In this document: positions 14,776-22,001 of the stretch, one piece after another
How positions within the stretch are numbered: position 1 is the first letter of the stretch
Layout of the letters: each line of letters begins with the position of its first letter
Assembly: GCA_028819565.1 (NCBI GenBank)
Contig: JAPPLD010000020.1
Span: forward strand, 1-32,098
Direction of reading: 5' to 3'
DNA: 32,098 bases
DNA from: Gammaproteobacteria bacterium
Lineage (GTDB): Bacteria; Pseudomonadota; Gammaproteobacteria; Poriferisulfidales; Poriferisulfidaceae
Notes under the pieces: model-generated
What the model saw: the letters and a program-made list of their open reading frames with translations, nothing else
Database searches by the model: none
What the model was told of the DNA's origin: nothing
Program-made: the position numbers and the translations under genes

Positions 14776-15554
14776 GGCTGGCCGAGCCGCCCCGGATGCC
14801 GTGGCGGTTCTGGGGGATGAGCTTCAATATCTTCCAACAGCGCGACTGCCGACTCATGCTTGATGCGGTCGTAGGCATTCTTTGACGGTGCCTGGACTGC
14901 CCGAGTAAGCAGGTCGCGCGCCCGCTCGTAGTTTGAGTTCCGATCCAGCAACAGGAGCCCATGCGCGGATAGGTAAAGCGTGGGCTTGTCGTCAGGCGCA
15001 AGCTCAAGTGCTCGTTCAAAGTGTGCCAGCGCCTCCTTTGCGCTGGCACCATAGAGGATGCCAGCCATGATCCCTCCGCCGTGACGGGCTTCCGCATGCC
15101 AAGAACCCAGGCTGAAATGGGCGGCCGCCATATCCGGTTTCAGGCGGAGCGCTTCCTCAAGTTCATTACGGACTTGCTTCGGATAGTCTTTGCTAAATGC
15201 TTCTGAAAGATCAACAGTTTGTGTGTATCTTCCGAGAGCATGTGCCAGCTGCAGGTGGGCATCCGGATTCTGTGGATCCAATCGAACGGCTTCCCTTGCC
15301 AATTTCGTTGCCCGTTCGAACAGGGCCTGCTTTTCATCATCCTTTGCGAAGTGATAGCCGTGGATCGCCAGGGATCGGGCCGCGAGTGCATAACCGTCGG
15401 AGGTTTCGAGAGACTCGGCGAGTTCGGCCGCTTCCATGAACCGGCCTTCATCAAGAGCGGCACGTGCCGCTTCAATGGATTGAGCACTCGCGATGCTTAC
15501 CGGGAGAACCCAAAACGTAATTGCCAGGCAAGTCAGAGTGGGAACCTTGATCAT
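14772..15554 (-). CDS. Exported TPR-repeat protein
   Basis: This 260-residue protein begins with a Sec signal peptide (MIKVPTLTCLAITFWVLPVS, cleavage likely after ASA). Several tetratricopeptide-like helix pairs follow: AARAALDEGRFMEAAELAES (~28-47), KLAREAVRLDPQNPDAHLQLAHAL (~85-108), NELEEALRLKPDMAAAHFSLGSWH (~130-153) and ALAHFERALELAPDDKPTLYLSAHG (~175-199). The C-terminus is proline-rich. TPR proteins in the periplasm usually act as scaffolds; no partner is evident. Start and stop overlap the neighbours as ATGA, so translation is coupled to the receiver-like gene upstream and the cupin gene downstream. Confidence 0.82.
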   Translation of the reverse strand: MIKVPTLTCLAITFWVLPVSIASAQSIEAARAALDEGRFMEAAELAESLETSDGYALAARSLAIHGYHFAKDDEKQALFERATKLAREAVRLDPQNPDAHLQLAHALGRYTQTVDLSEAFSKDYPKQVRNELEEALRLKPDMAAAHFSLGSWHAEARHGGGIMAGILYGASAKEALAHFERALELAPDDKPTLYLSAHGLLLLDRNSNYERARDLLTRAVQAPSKNAYDRIKHESAVALLEDIEAHPPEPPRHPGRLGQP

Positions 15555-15955
15555 CGAACGCTTTCACTCTGGGATGAGGCGCGGGCTTCAGTGCCGAGTG
15601 CTTGCTCCATCTGAGCCTCGGTTACAGGCAATTCCAGTGCTGCATGAAAGTCGTAACGTTCCTTGATCCGCCCGAATTGTTTTCGGTGCTCGGGTTCCAT
15701 GATGACCAGGGTCTGGATTCCAGGGGTTCTTTGAACCAGCGCGATCATTGACTCAAGGCTGCTGGTGCGGTCGCGGAAGTCGGACTGGAAGTTGAATTCG
15801 CAGACGATAACGTCGGGAGGTTGCCGCTTGATGCTGGCCAGTGCCTTGCGCATGGACGCGCAGACCTCGACCGAGAAACCCAGTTGCCGGTACAACGGTG
15901 TGAAATCGGGATAGCCGCCTAGCTCAATGATGGCGAGCAGGCGATGTGCGCTCAT
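15551..15955 (-). CDS. Degenerate receiver-domain-like protein
   Basis: This 134-residue single-domain protein has response-regulator topology: strand LLAIIEL, helix, strand, helix with PPDVIVCEFNF, then LESMIALVQRTPGIQTLVIMEPE and LELPVTEAQMEQAL. The paired acids at the end of strand 1 are reduced to one Glu (E11). The phospho-acceptor position is Glu (E53) instead of Asp, and the conserved Lys before PV is Leu. It therefore probably cannot be phosphorylated in the usual way and may act as a fixed-state protein-protein domain. It overlaps the Nudix gene upstream and the TPR gene downstream by 4 bases each. No kinase is nearby. Confidence 0.65.
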   Translation of the reverse strand: MSAHRLLAIIELGGYPDFTPLYRQLGFSVEVCASMRKALASIKRQPPDVIVCEFNFQSDFRDRTSSLESMIALVQRTPGIQTLVIMEPEHRKQFGRIKERYDFHAALELPVTEAQMEQALGTEARASSQSESVR

Positions 15956-16530
15956 GCGCTGTTCTCGGCCTGGGCTCCGGCTCCTGGATGGGGCGCAATG
16001 GTCCCCGTGTGCACCCGGCCATTACCGGGGCCATGTTCGAGGTAGAGTTCAAGATTCGCCCGGATGACGTCAAAGGCGATGGCATCCCAAGGGATGTCTT
16101 CCGGTGCAATTAGTTCGGTTCTGGAAGATTCCGGACCGGGCTCCGCTTTGCCGCTGGCCAGCGTCCCGTAATACATTGTGTAGATCTGCGAAATATGCGG
16201 GAGGCTGTACAGGGAGAACAACTGGATGTCCTCGATTTCCGCGGTGGCTTCTTCCATGCACTCGCGGCGGGCGCATTCCTCAACCGTCTCATGGTTCTCC
16301 ATGAAGCCGGCAGGAAGCGTCCACAGCCCGAACTTGGGTTTGATGGCACGCTTGCACAACAGGATTTTTCCTTCCCACTCCAAGATGGCACCGGCGACCA
16401 TCAACGGGTTCTGGTAGATGATGTAGCCGCAGCGGCCGCACAGATTCCGGCGCTTGGTGTCGCCGGGCGGAATCCGGTATTCGAGGCTGCCGGCGCCGCA
16501 CTGCGGGCAGTAGAGAGGTTTGGCGTACAT
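15952..16530 (-). CDS. Zinc-ribbon Nudix hydrolase
   Basis: This 192-residue protein starts with a zinc ribbon (YCPQCG...NLCGRCGY, ~8-36) and continues with a Nudix domain. The Nudix box is intact: GFMENHETVEECARRECMEE, the G-x5-E-x7-R-E-x-x-E-E pattern. Zinc-ribbon Nudix proteins of this kind hydrolyse dinucleotides such as NADH, FAD or ADP-ribose; the substrate here is unknown. I chose the ATG at 16530 because it has GGGAG just upstream and because the open frame further upstream is the antisense-phase tail of the sulfurtransferase gene. It lies 13 bases after the sulfurtransferase stop. Confidence 0.88.
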   Translation of the reverse strand: MYAKPLYCPQCGAGSLEYRIPPGDTKRRNLCGRCGYIIYQNPLMVAGAILEWEGKILLCKRAIKPKFGLWTLPAGFMENHETVEECARRECMEEATAEIEDIQLFSLYSLPHISQIYTMYYGTLASGKAEPGPESSRTELIAPEDIPWDAIAFDVIRANLELYLEHGPGNGRVHTGTIAPHPGAGAQAENSA

Positions 16531-16543
16531 AGGATCTCCCGTG

Positions 16544-17386
16544 TTAGGTATTTCCAGTGGCGATGGGACGCGCAGGATCCCGAATCCATTCGCTCCAGGA
16601 GCCGACATATAGCTGCCCTGGTTCCAGCCCGGCGTGCGCCATGGCCAGGAGGTTGTGACAGGCGGTGACGCCGGAACCGCAAGAGTGACAGACGGGCCGC
16701 GGATCGTCGGCCAGCGATTCAAACCGTTGGCGCAGGGCTTCCGGCGACTTGAAGCATCCGTTTTCGTCGAGGTTTTCCTGGAATGGCAGGTTCCGGGAGC
16801 CGGGGATGTGCCCGCCTACGGTGTCAAGTGGCTCATGTTGTCCGGAAAAACGTTCGGGCGCACGCGCGTCAATGAGTTGGACCTGATCCTGATCCAAGGC
16901 ATTTGCCACGGCCGCGGTGGTAAGCCACAGGTCTTCCTGCGGCGAGGCAGCATAAAGGACTTCCGACTCAGACGGCATATCGTCCGATACCGGACGGCCT
17001 TCGCGCGTCCACTTGGGCCAGCCGCCGTTGAGCAGGGCGGCGGACGAATGCCCGGACCAGCGCAGTAGCCACCACATCCGCCCGGCGATCGCCCCACCCG
17101 CATCGTCGTAGACCACGACCTGCGTATCCGCTTGGATGCCCCAAGCCCCAAGTTGGGTTGCAAATGCATCGATGGCGGGCAACGGGTGCCGGCCACTGTC
17201 CTCGTCGGGTGCGGAGGCCATGTCGTCGTCGAGATGCGCGTAGTGCGCGCCTGGGATGTGACTTTCCCGCCACGCCTCGCGGCCAGCCTCCGGACGCTTG
17301 AGGTCGAAACGGCAATCGAGCACGACAAGCTCCGGCGTTCCCAGCAGGTCCGCCAATTGCGCCGTTTCGATCAGCGTGGAATACAT
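16544..17386 (-). CDS. Two-domain rhodanese-type sulfurtransferase
   Basis: This 280-residue protein has tandem rhodanese domains. The first is inactive (LVVLDCRFDLKRPEAGREAW, then SHIPGAHYAHLD). The second carries the catalytic cysteine in SCGSGVTACHN, the loop form typical of 3-mercaptopyruvate sulfurtransferases (SseA type) rather than classical thiosulfate rhodaneses. It moves sulfane sulfur to cyanide, thiols or proteins. In a sulfur oxidiser with aprBA it could feed sulfur trafficking, but nothing proves the link. I chose the ATG at 17386; an upstream ATG at 17431 would add 15 residues of no family resemblance. It lies 86 bases after cmoB in the leftward cluster. Confidence 0.9.
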   Translation of the reverse strand: MYSTLIETAQLADLLGTPELVVLDCRFDLKRPEAGREAWRESHIPGAHYAHLDDDMASAPDEDSGRHPLPAIDAFATQLGAWGIQADTQVVVYDDAGGAIAGRMWWLLRWSGHSSAALLNGGWPKWTREGRPVSDDMPSESEVLYAASPQEDLWLTTAAVANALDQDQVQLIDARAPERFSGQHEPLDTVGGHIPGSRNLPFQENLDENGCFKSPEALRQRFESLADDPRPVCHSCGSGVTACHNLLAMAHAGLEPGQLYVGSWSEWIRDPARPIATGNT

Positions 17387-17472
17387 GCTTCCGTCCTCGC
17401 GAACACCCAGAAGACTAGATATCGAAATCAAAGGGTGCTGAATTCAGCAATTATAACGATTGTTCTCTACGG

Positions 17473-18474
17473 CTATGCGAAAGCTACGAAAATCGCTCTC
17501 ACCGGGACCGGGAGTCCTTCTACGGTGCGAGTTGGGTCTTCTGGGTCCAGCGCTTCCTTGAGCGAGTGGAATGGCATCCAGTCGGTGGTGCGCTGCTCCT
17601 CCAGCGGGGTGGCGGTCCGGTCCACGCAATGGGGGGACTGGAAGCCGGCTTCGTCCAGCAGGTGGAGGATACGGTCGGGATGCAGCAGGGTCCAAACATT
17701 GCGCATGTTGGCGTAACGCCCGTCGATCGGGAGCGTGCCGGATGCGGAAGTTTCCTCGCTGATCAGTGTCTCGACCACCAGTTCGCCGCCCGGTTCCAGA
17801 TACCGGCGAAGTTGTTGCAGGTGCTCCCGGGGGTCCCGCCGGTGATGCAGCACCCCCATCGAGAAGACGCTGTCGAACTGGTGTTCGGGCAGGTCCTCGA
17901 ACCGGGCCGGGATCATCGAGGCTGCGAACTCGGGCGGCAGAAAACGCGTCAGTGCGGCGAACTGCCAGTTCGCGAGCCAGTTCGAATCCACGCCCAGGGC
18001 GAGGTGGGCGCCTAGGCCGACCATGCGCAGCAGGTAATAGCCGTTTCCGCTCCCCACGTCCAGGATCCGTCTCCCCTGCAGATCGGAAATATGGGGAAGG
18101 ACACGGTCCCATTTCATGAAACTCTGCCATTCCGCATCGATGGAGACGCCGAACACAGAGAGGGGGCCTTTGCGCCAAGGCACGAGGTCCCGAAGCCCGG
18201 AGGCAAGGCAAGCCTGTTGTTCGGCATTCATCTCCTCCGGCGCGCCGATCTCCGGCTGGTCGAGGTTCAATTCGACATGCCGGGCCAGATGCTGGGGCAG
18301 GGCACGGACGGTCGCCTGCCAGCGTGGGAAATCCCCGTGTTCCGGATGTGCCCACCGTTGTGCGGAGAGATCCAGCCATTCGGCCAGATCGCACGACTGC
18401 AGGAGCTCGGTCAGTCCGGCGTCGCGTTCCGGCGTGTGGCCAGCATGGAGGTGAAGTGGAGGCATTGGAACCAT
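17473..18474 (-). CDS. cmoB: tRNA U34 carboxymethyltransferase CmoB
   Basis: CmoB transfers the carboxymethyl group of carboxy-S-adenosylmethionine to 5-hydroxyuridine at tRNA position 34, giving 5-oxyacetyluridine, which widens codon reading. The 333-residue protein shows the family block PWRKGPLSVFGVSIDAEWQS followed by KWDRVLPHI, the methyltransferase glycine loop ILDVGSGNGYYLLRM, FSMGVLHHRRDP and RYANMRNVW, and near the C-terminus TTDWMPFHSL and DPTRTVEGLPVP. The frame's ATG at 18474 lies 64 bases inside the end of cmoA in another frame. A second ATG at 18465 is equally possible. The pair cmoA-cmoB is standard in Gammaproteobacteria, but the long overlap is unusual. Confidence 0.95.
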   Translation of the reverse strand: MVPMPPLHLHAGHTPERDAGLTELLQSCDLAEWLDLSAQRWAHPEHGDFPRWQATVRALPQHLARHVELNLDQPEIGAPEEMNAEQQACLASGLRDLVPWRKGPLSVFGVSIDAEWQSFMKWDRVLPHISDLQGRRILDVGSGNGYYLLRMVGLGAHLALGVDSNWLANWQFAALTRFLPPEFAASMIPARFEDLPEHQFDSVFSMGVLHHRRDPREHLQQLRRYLEPGGELVVETLISEETSASGTLPIDGRYANMRNVWTLLHPDRILHLLDEAGFQSPHCVDRTATPLEEQRTTDWMPFHSLKEALDPEDPTRTVEGLPVPVRAIFVAFA

Positions 18475-19166
18475 ACGGTAACGGGATCGAATCCGGCCGT
18501 TATCAGGCGTTCGCGGTGGGTAGGCAGCGAGTCGCGCACCAGCACCTGCTCTAGGGCGGTGCGTTTCTGGCTGATTTCCAGATCGCTGTAGCCTTGGGCG
18601 CGCTTGAAATTCTCGTACCGCTTCTGGACGAGACTTTCTTCCGGTTCATCGAAGCGGAGTTTTTCGGTCAGGATCAACGCCCCGCCCGGACGTAAAGCCT
18701 CGGCGATCCGGCTCAGCAGCGGCAGTCGGTCTTCCGGCGGCAGGAACTGCAGGGTTAGGTTGAGGACAACCACGTCGGCCGATTCCAGTTCGACTTCACG
18801 GATGTCCGCACAGCGGTACTGCACGGGTGAGCCGGGCACGCGGGGACAACGCGCGATCATGTCCGGCGATGAATCGATGGCCAATATCGGATGCGTCTCA
18901 CCCAGTCGCGCACTCAGCGCACGCGTCACGGTGCCGAGGGAACAACCCAGGTCGTAGCAAGTCGCGCCGGCCTGCGCGTATCTCCCGCCCAGCACGGCGG
19001 TGCCGTGGACGAGGCTGGCGTAGCCTGGGACCGAACGTTCGACCATGTCTTGGAAGACTTTGGCAACTTCCGCATCGAAACGGAATCGATCCGCATCGCG
19101 CGGCGCAGCGTAAAGTGCATCGGGAGTGCGTTCCGGGGATCCCGGCCCGGGCTCCTCTGGTGTCAT
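18411..19166 (-). CDS. cmoA: Carboxy-S-adenosyl-L-methionine synthase CmoA
   Basis: CmoA makes carboxy-SAM from SAM and prephenate, the donor used by CmoB. The 251-residue protein begins MTPEEPGPG and shows FRFDAEVAKVFQDMVERSVPGY, the SAM loop CYDLGCSLGTVT, VVLNLTLQFLPPEDR and LILTEKLRF, and ends with the family's VWFQCLHFTSMLA. I chose the ATG at 19166 because it overlaps the stop of the phosphofructokinase gene (ATGA) and because homology starts there; the frame remains open upstream only as an out-of-frame reading of that gene. It overlaps cmoB by 64 bases. Confidence 0.95.
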   Translation of the reverse strand: MTPEEPGPGSPERTPDALYAAPRDADRFRFDAEVAKVFQDMVERSVPGYASLVHGTAVLGGRYAQAGATCYDLGCSLGTVTRALSARLGETHPILAIDSSPDMIARCPRVPGSPVQYRCADIREVELESADVVVLNLTLQFLPPEDRLPLLSRIAEALRPGGALILTEKLRFDEPEESLVQKRYENFKRAQGYSDLEISQKRTALEQVLVRDSLPTHRERLITAGFDPVTVWFQCLHFTSMLATRRNATPD

Positions 19167-20425
19167 ACAGAGAAAGCGGGCAGTTTCTTGGGTACCGCGA
19201 TGTTTTTCAAGGTTGCATATTCCGGCAGCCCACCCCTGAACGGGGGCGGGCTTTCGCCCCGGATCAGCGGTGCCAGGTAGGTTCGGCATCGGCCGGTGAT
19301 GCGGAAGCCGTTGCGGCTGATGTAGCTGCGCGGCATCTTCCGCTCGCGGTTGGCTACCCGGGACAGGTCGACCTGCCCGATCTTCCAGCGGTACGGTCTG
19401 TTGGAGGTGCGTACGATGATGGGCATGATCGCGGTTTGTCCGGCCAGGGCGAACCGGACCGCGGCGCGGCCGACCGCATAGGCTTGCCTCAGGTCGGTCT
19501 TCGATGCGATATGGCGTGCCGAGCGCTGCAGGTAGTCGGCCACAGCCCAGTGGTACTTGTAGCCCAGTTTCTCCTTGACCATCTGCGCGAGGATTACGGC
19601 GTTCCCGCCGAGCTGCGCATGGCCGAACACGTCCCGGGTGCTGGCCTCTGCCAGGAATTTCCCGTCTTTGGTGCGCACGCCCTCGGAGGCGACGATGGTG
19701 CAATACCCGAAACGCTTGACGCAATTGTCGACCCGGGCCAGGAAGACTTTGGGGTCGAATGGGATCTCCGGGAACAGGATCAGGTGCGGAGGCTCGGAGG
19801 GAGATCGCGAGGCCAGGCCGCCGGCCGCGGCGATCCAACCCGCATGACGTCCCATCACCTCTAGGATGAACACCTTGGTCGACGTAGCTGCCATGCAGGC
19901 GACGTCCAGTCCCGCTTCGCGGATCGAGGTGGCCACGTACTTCGCGACCGATCCGAAGCCCGGGCAGTTGTCGGTGACCGGCAGGTCGTTGTCGACGGTC
20001 TTCGGGATGCCGATGCAGCGGATGGGATAGTCGAGTTGGTCGGCGAGCTGGGAGACCTTCCACGCGGTGTCCTGGGAGTCGCCGCCACCGTTGTAGAAGA
20101 AGTAGCCGATGTCATGTGCGTCGAACACCTCGATCAGGCGTTTGTACTGGGCTTGGTTCTCCTCCAGTCCTTTGAGCTTGTAGCGGCAGGAGCCGAACGC
20201 GGCGCCGGGAGTGTGGCGCAACGCGGCGATGGTGCGGGCGGTTTCGCGGCTAGTGTCGATCAGGTCCTCAGTCAGTGCCCCGAGGATGCCGTTGCGCCCG
20301 GCGTAGACCCGGCCGATGCGCGAGCGGTTCGCCCGGGCCGTCTCAATCACGCCGCAGGCCGAGGCGTTGATGACCGAGGTCGGTCCGCCGGATTGGGCGT
20401 AGAAGGCGTTGCGACGCGCGCTCAC
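19163..20425 (-). CDS. pfp: Pyrophosphate-dependent 6-phosphofructokinase
   Basis: This enzyme reversibly phosphorylates fructose 6-phosphate using pyrophosphate, so it can serve glycolysis and gluconeogenesis. The 420-residue protein has the nucleotide/PPi loop YNGGGDSQDTAWK, the catalytic GIPKTVDNDLPVTD and the substrate segment MGRHAGWIAAAGGLA. The GGDS form, with an acidic/serine step where ATP enzymes have GGDGS, points to PPi rather than ATP. PPi-PFKs are frequent in autotrophic and methylotrophic Gammaproteobacteria, where a coupled proton-pumping pyrophosphatase can save energy. Here the next gene upstream, 16 bases away, is a cation/proton antiporter. cmoA starts inside its stop codon. 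Confidence 0.92.
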   Translation of the reverse strand: MSARRNAFYAQSGGPTSVINASACGVIETARANRSRIGRVYAGRNGILGALTEDLIDTSRETARTIAALRHTPGAAFGSCRYKLKGLEENQAQYKRLIEVFDAHDIGYFFYNGGGDSQDTAWKVSQLADQLDYPIRCIGIPKTVDNDLPVTDNCPGFGSVAKYVATSIREAGLDVACMAATSTKVFILEVMGRHAGWIAAAGGLASRSPSEPPHLILFPEIPFDPKVFLARVDNCVKRFGYCTIVASEGVRTKDGKFLAEASTRDVFGHAQLGGNAVILAQMVKEKLGYKYHWAVADYLQRSARHIASKTDLRQAYAVGRAAVRFALAGQTAIMPIIVRTSNRPYRWKIGQVDLSRVANRERKMPRSYISRNGFRITGRCRTYLAPLIRGESPPPFRGGLPEYATLKNIAVPKKLPAFSV

Positions 20426-20441
20426 GACGGGGCCGGAGCCG

Positions 20442-21620
20442 TTACAACTGGCGCAGTTCGTCCGACACGGCCATTGGCGACGGGTAGAACATGACGATCC
20501 AATAGGACGAGATGATGAACGTGAACAGGACGGTAGTCTGGATGACGTAGGAGGCGTTCTCGCTGATGACGCCGCCAGCCAATGCCAGCACCGCGATCAG
20601 CAGCGAGAACTCGCTGGCGTTCGCCAGGCGCACGCCGACCGCATGGGCACGCTTCTCCTTTTCCCCGGCCCGGCACAACAGGGTGCGGAACAGCCAGGGT
20701 TTGCTGGTCATCACGAAGGCGGTCAGCAGCACTGCCGGGAGCAGCACGTCCAACAGGACTTGCCAGTTGTATCCCGCACCGACGGCAAAGAAGAAGATTA
20801 CCAGGAAGAAGTCGCGCAGGGGCTTGAGCACTTCCGCCACGAATTTCGCGATGGGGCTCGAGGCCACTGCGACGCCGGCGATAAAGGCTCCGGTTTCCGC
20901 CGACAGGCCGAGCACGGCGGCGAGTTCCGCCACGCCCAGGCACCAGCCGATGACCAGCAGGAAGATGTATTCCTGGATCTGGTCGAAGCGGGCGAAGAGC
21001 GGGGTGAGCACATAACGCTGGAACAGCAGTGCGAATACGGCGAGCAGAGGCAGGCTCAGGAGCACGGAGAGGATTTCCCAGGCACCGGCGCCGGCTTCCC
21101 CGCCGCCGGTGGACATCAGTTCGATCAGGATCAGGATGATGATGGCGAGCAGGTCCTGCAGGAGCAGGATGCTGATCATCAGTTCGCCCGTGATCTGGTG
21201 GTGCAGGACGGTGGTCGGCAGGAGTTTCAGGCCGATGATGGTGCTGGAGAACATCATGCCGGCGCCGATGAAGACGCAATCAAGCAGGGAGAAACCAAGC
21301 GCGTAGCAGATCGCGCCGCTGCCCGCCGCGAAGAACCCGGAGGTGATGCCGGTGATGACGGCGGTCTTGCGGAACAGGTGCAGCAGCTTCTGCGGCTCCA
21401 GGTTGAGGCCCAGCAGGAACAGCAGGAACATGATGCCGATGTGCGACACGTTCTCGACCATCTGGGTGTCTGCCACCAGCCCTGCGCCGAACGGCCCGAC
21501 GATGAGGCCGAGCAGGATGTAGGCGATCAGCATGGTCTGCCGTGCGAACAGGGAGAGGGTGGCCAGAACGGCCGCGCCCGTGAAAATCAAGAAGATCGTG
21601 AAGACGACGTCGGTAGTCAC
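20442..21620 (-). CDS. CPA2-family monovalent cation/proton antiporter
   Basis: This 392-residue integral membrane protein has about 11-13 hydrophobic segments across its length. It matches the Na+/H+ exchanger domain of the CPA2 (Kef/NapA-like) family. Useful marks are GLIVGPFGAGLV near the N-terminus, LFLLGLNLEP (~66-75), FSSTIIGLKLL with the unwound-helix region, and LSAETGAFIAGVAVASSP (~240-257). It has no C-terminal RCK/TrkA-N domain, so it is the short transporter-only form. The transported ion (Na+ or K+) cannot be told. It is the first gene of the leftward cluster, and its promoter lies in the 100-base divergent spacer shared with the orphan antitoxin. Confidence 0.9.
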   Translation of the reverse strand: MTTDVVFTIFLIFTGAAVLATLSLFARQTMLIAYILLGLIVGPFGAGLVADTQMVENVSHIGIMFLLFLLGLNLEPQKLLHLFRKTAVITGITSGFFAAGSGAICYALGFSLLDCVFIGAGMMFSSTIIGLKLLPTTVLHHQITGELMISILLLQDLLAIIILILIELMSTGGGEAGAGAWEILSVLLSLPLLAVFALLFQRYVLTPLFARFDQIQEYIFLLVIGWCLGVAELAAVLGLSAETGAFIAGVAVASSPIAKFVAEVLKPLRDFFLVIFFFAVGAGYNWQVLLDVLLPAVLLTAFVMTSKPWLFRTLLCRAGEKEKRAHAVGVRLANASEFSLLIAVLALAGGVISENASYVIQTTVLFTFIISSYWIVMFYPSPMAVSDELRQL

Positions 21621-21691
21621 GGATTAGTTTTCATATTGCCGAGCGATGGCATTTTAGCAGTAGGGGGGCGAGTGGTGCCGGTCCGTGGCCA

Positions 21692-21697
21692 TATAAT
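21692..21697 (+). promoter_or_regulatory. Candidate -10 box of the orphan antitoxin
   Basis: A perfect TATAAT lies 22 bases before the ATG at 21720, with ribosome binding site GGAGG at 21708-21712. The -35 position is GC-rich and poor, so this may be a repressed or activated promoter. Confidence 0.45.
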
Positions 21698-21719
21698 TGG
21701 ACAAATCGGAGGAATCATC

Positions 21720-21971
21720 ATGCCGGTCGTCGACATTCATGCGGCTCGAGCCCAGTTGTCAAGCCTGCTCACGCGAGTTGAAGCTGGGGAGGAGATCGTC
21801 ATTGCACGGGATGGAAAGCCGATTGCGAAACTTGTTTGCTGCGGACATTTTGGTAAGCGCCAGTTTGGCGCTTTGAAAGGGCGAATCTCTATCGACGATC
21901 GGTTCTTCGACCCACTTCCCGAAACCGAGTTGGCGGCTTGGGGGCAGGGAAATGTTACGAATCCGATTTGA
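21720..21971 (+). CDS. Orphan Phd-family antitoxin
   Basis: This 83-residue protein reads MPVVDIHAARAQLSSLLTRV, then GEEIVIARDGKPIAKLV. It is a clear Phd/YefM-type N-terminal domain, more typical in sequence than the antitoxin at 4939. The C-terminal half (KGRISIDDRFFDPLPETELAAW) is the usual toxin-binding tail of antitoxins that pair with PIN toxins. GGAGG stands 7 bases before the ATG. No toxin follows: the next gene begins 30 bases downstream and is a metabolic dehydrogenase. It could be the remnant of a pair, could neutralise a toxin elsewhere, or could regulate its neighbour. Confidence 0.85.
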   Translation: MPVVDIHAARAQLSSLLTRVEAGEEIVIARDGKPIAKLVCCGHFGKRQFGALKGRISIDDRFFDPLPETELAAWGQGNVTNPI

Positions 21972-22001
21972 TGTGGATTTTCTGGTGACTTGTTAACGAT
22001 C

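Noticed and set aside
19167-20063. 300-residue N-terminal extension of the CmoA frame
   Set aside because: It overlaps the phosphofructokinase gene in another frame and has no family resemblance; CmoA homology starts at the ATG at 19166.
20409-21719. Long plus-strand open frame antisense to the antiporter and running into the antitoxin
   Set aside because: The part over the antiporter is Gln/Glu/Asp-rich shadow translation of hydrophobic codons. Only the last 83 codons, from 21720 with their own ribosome binding site, are a gene.
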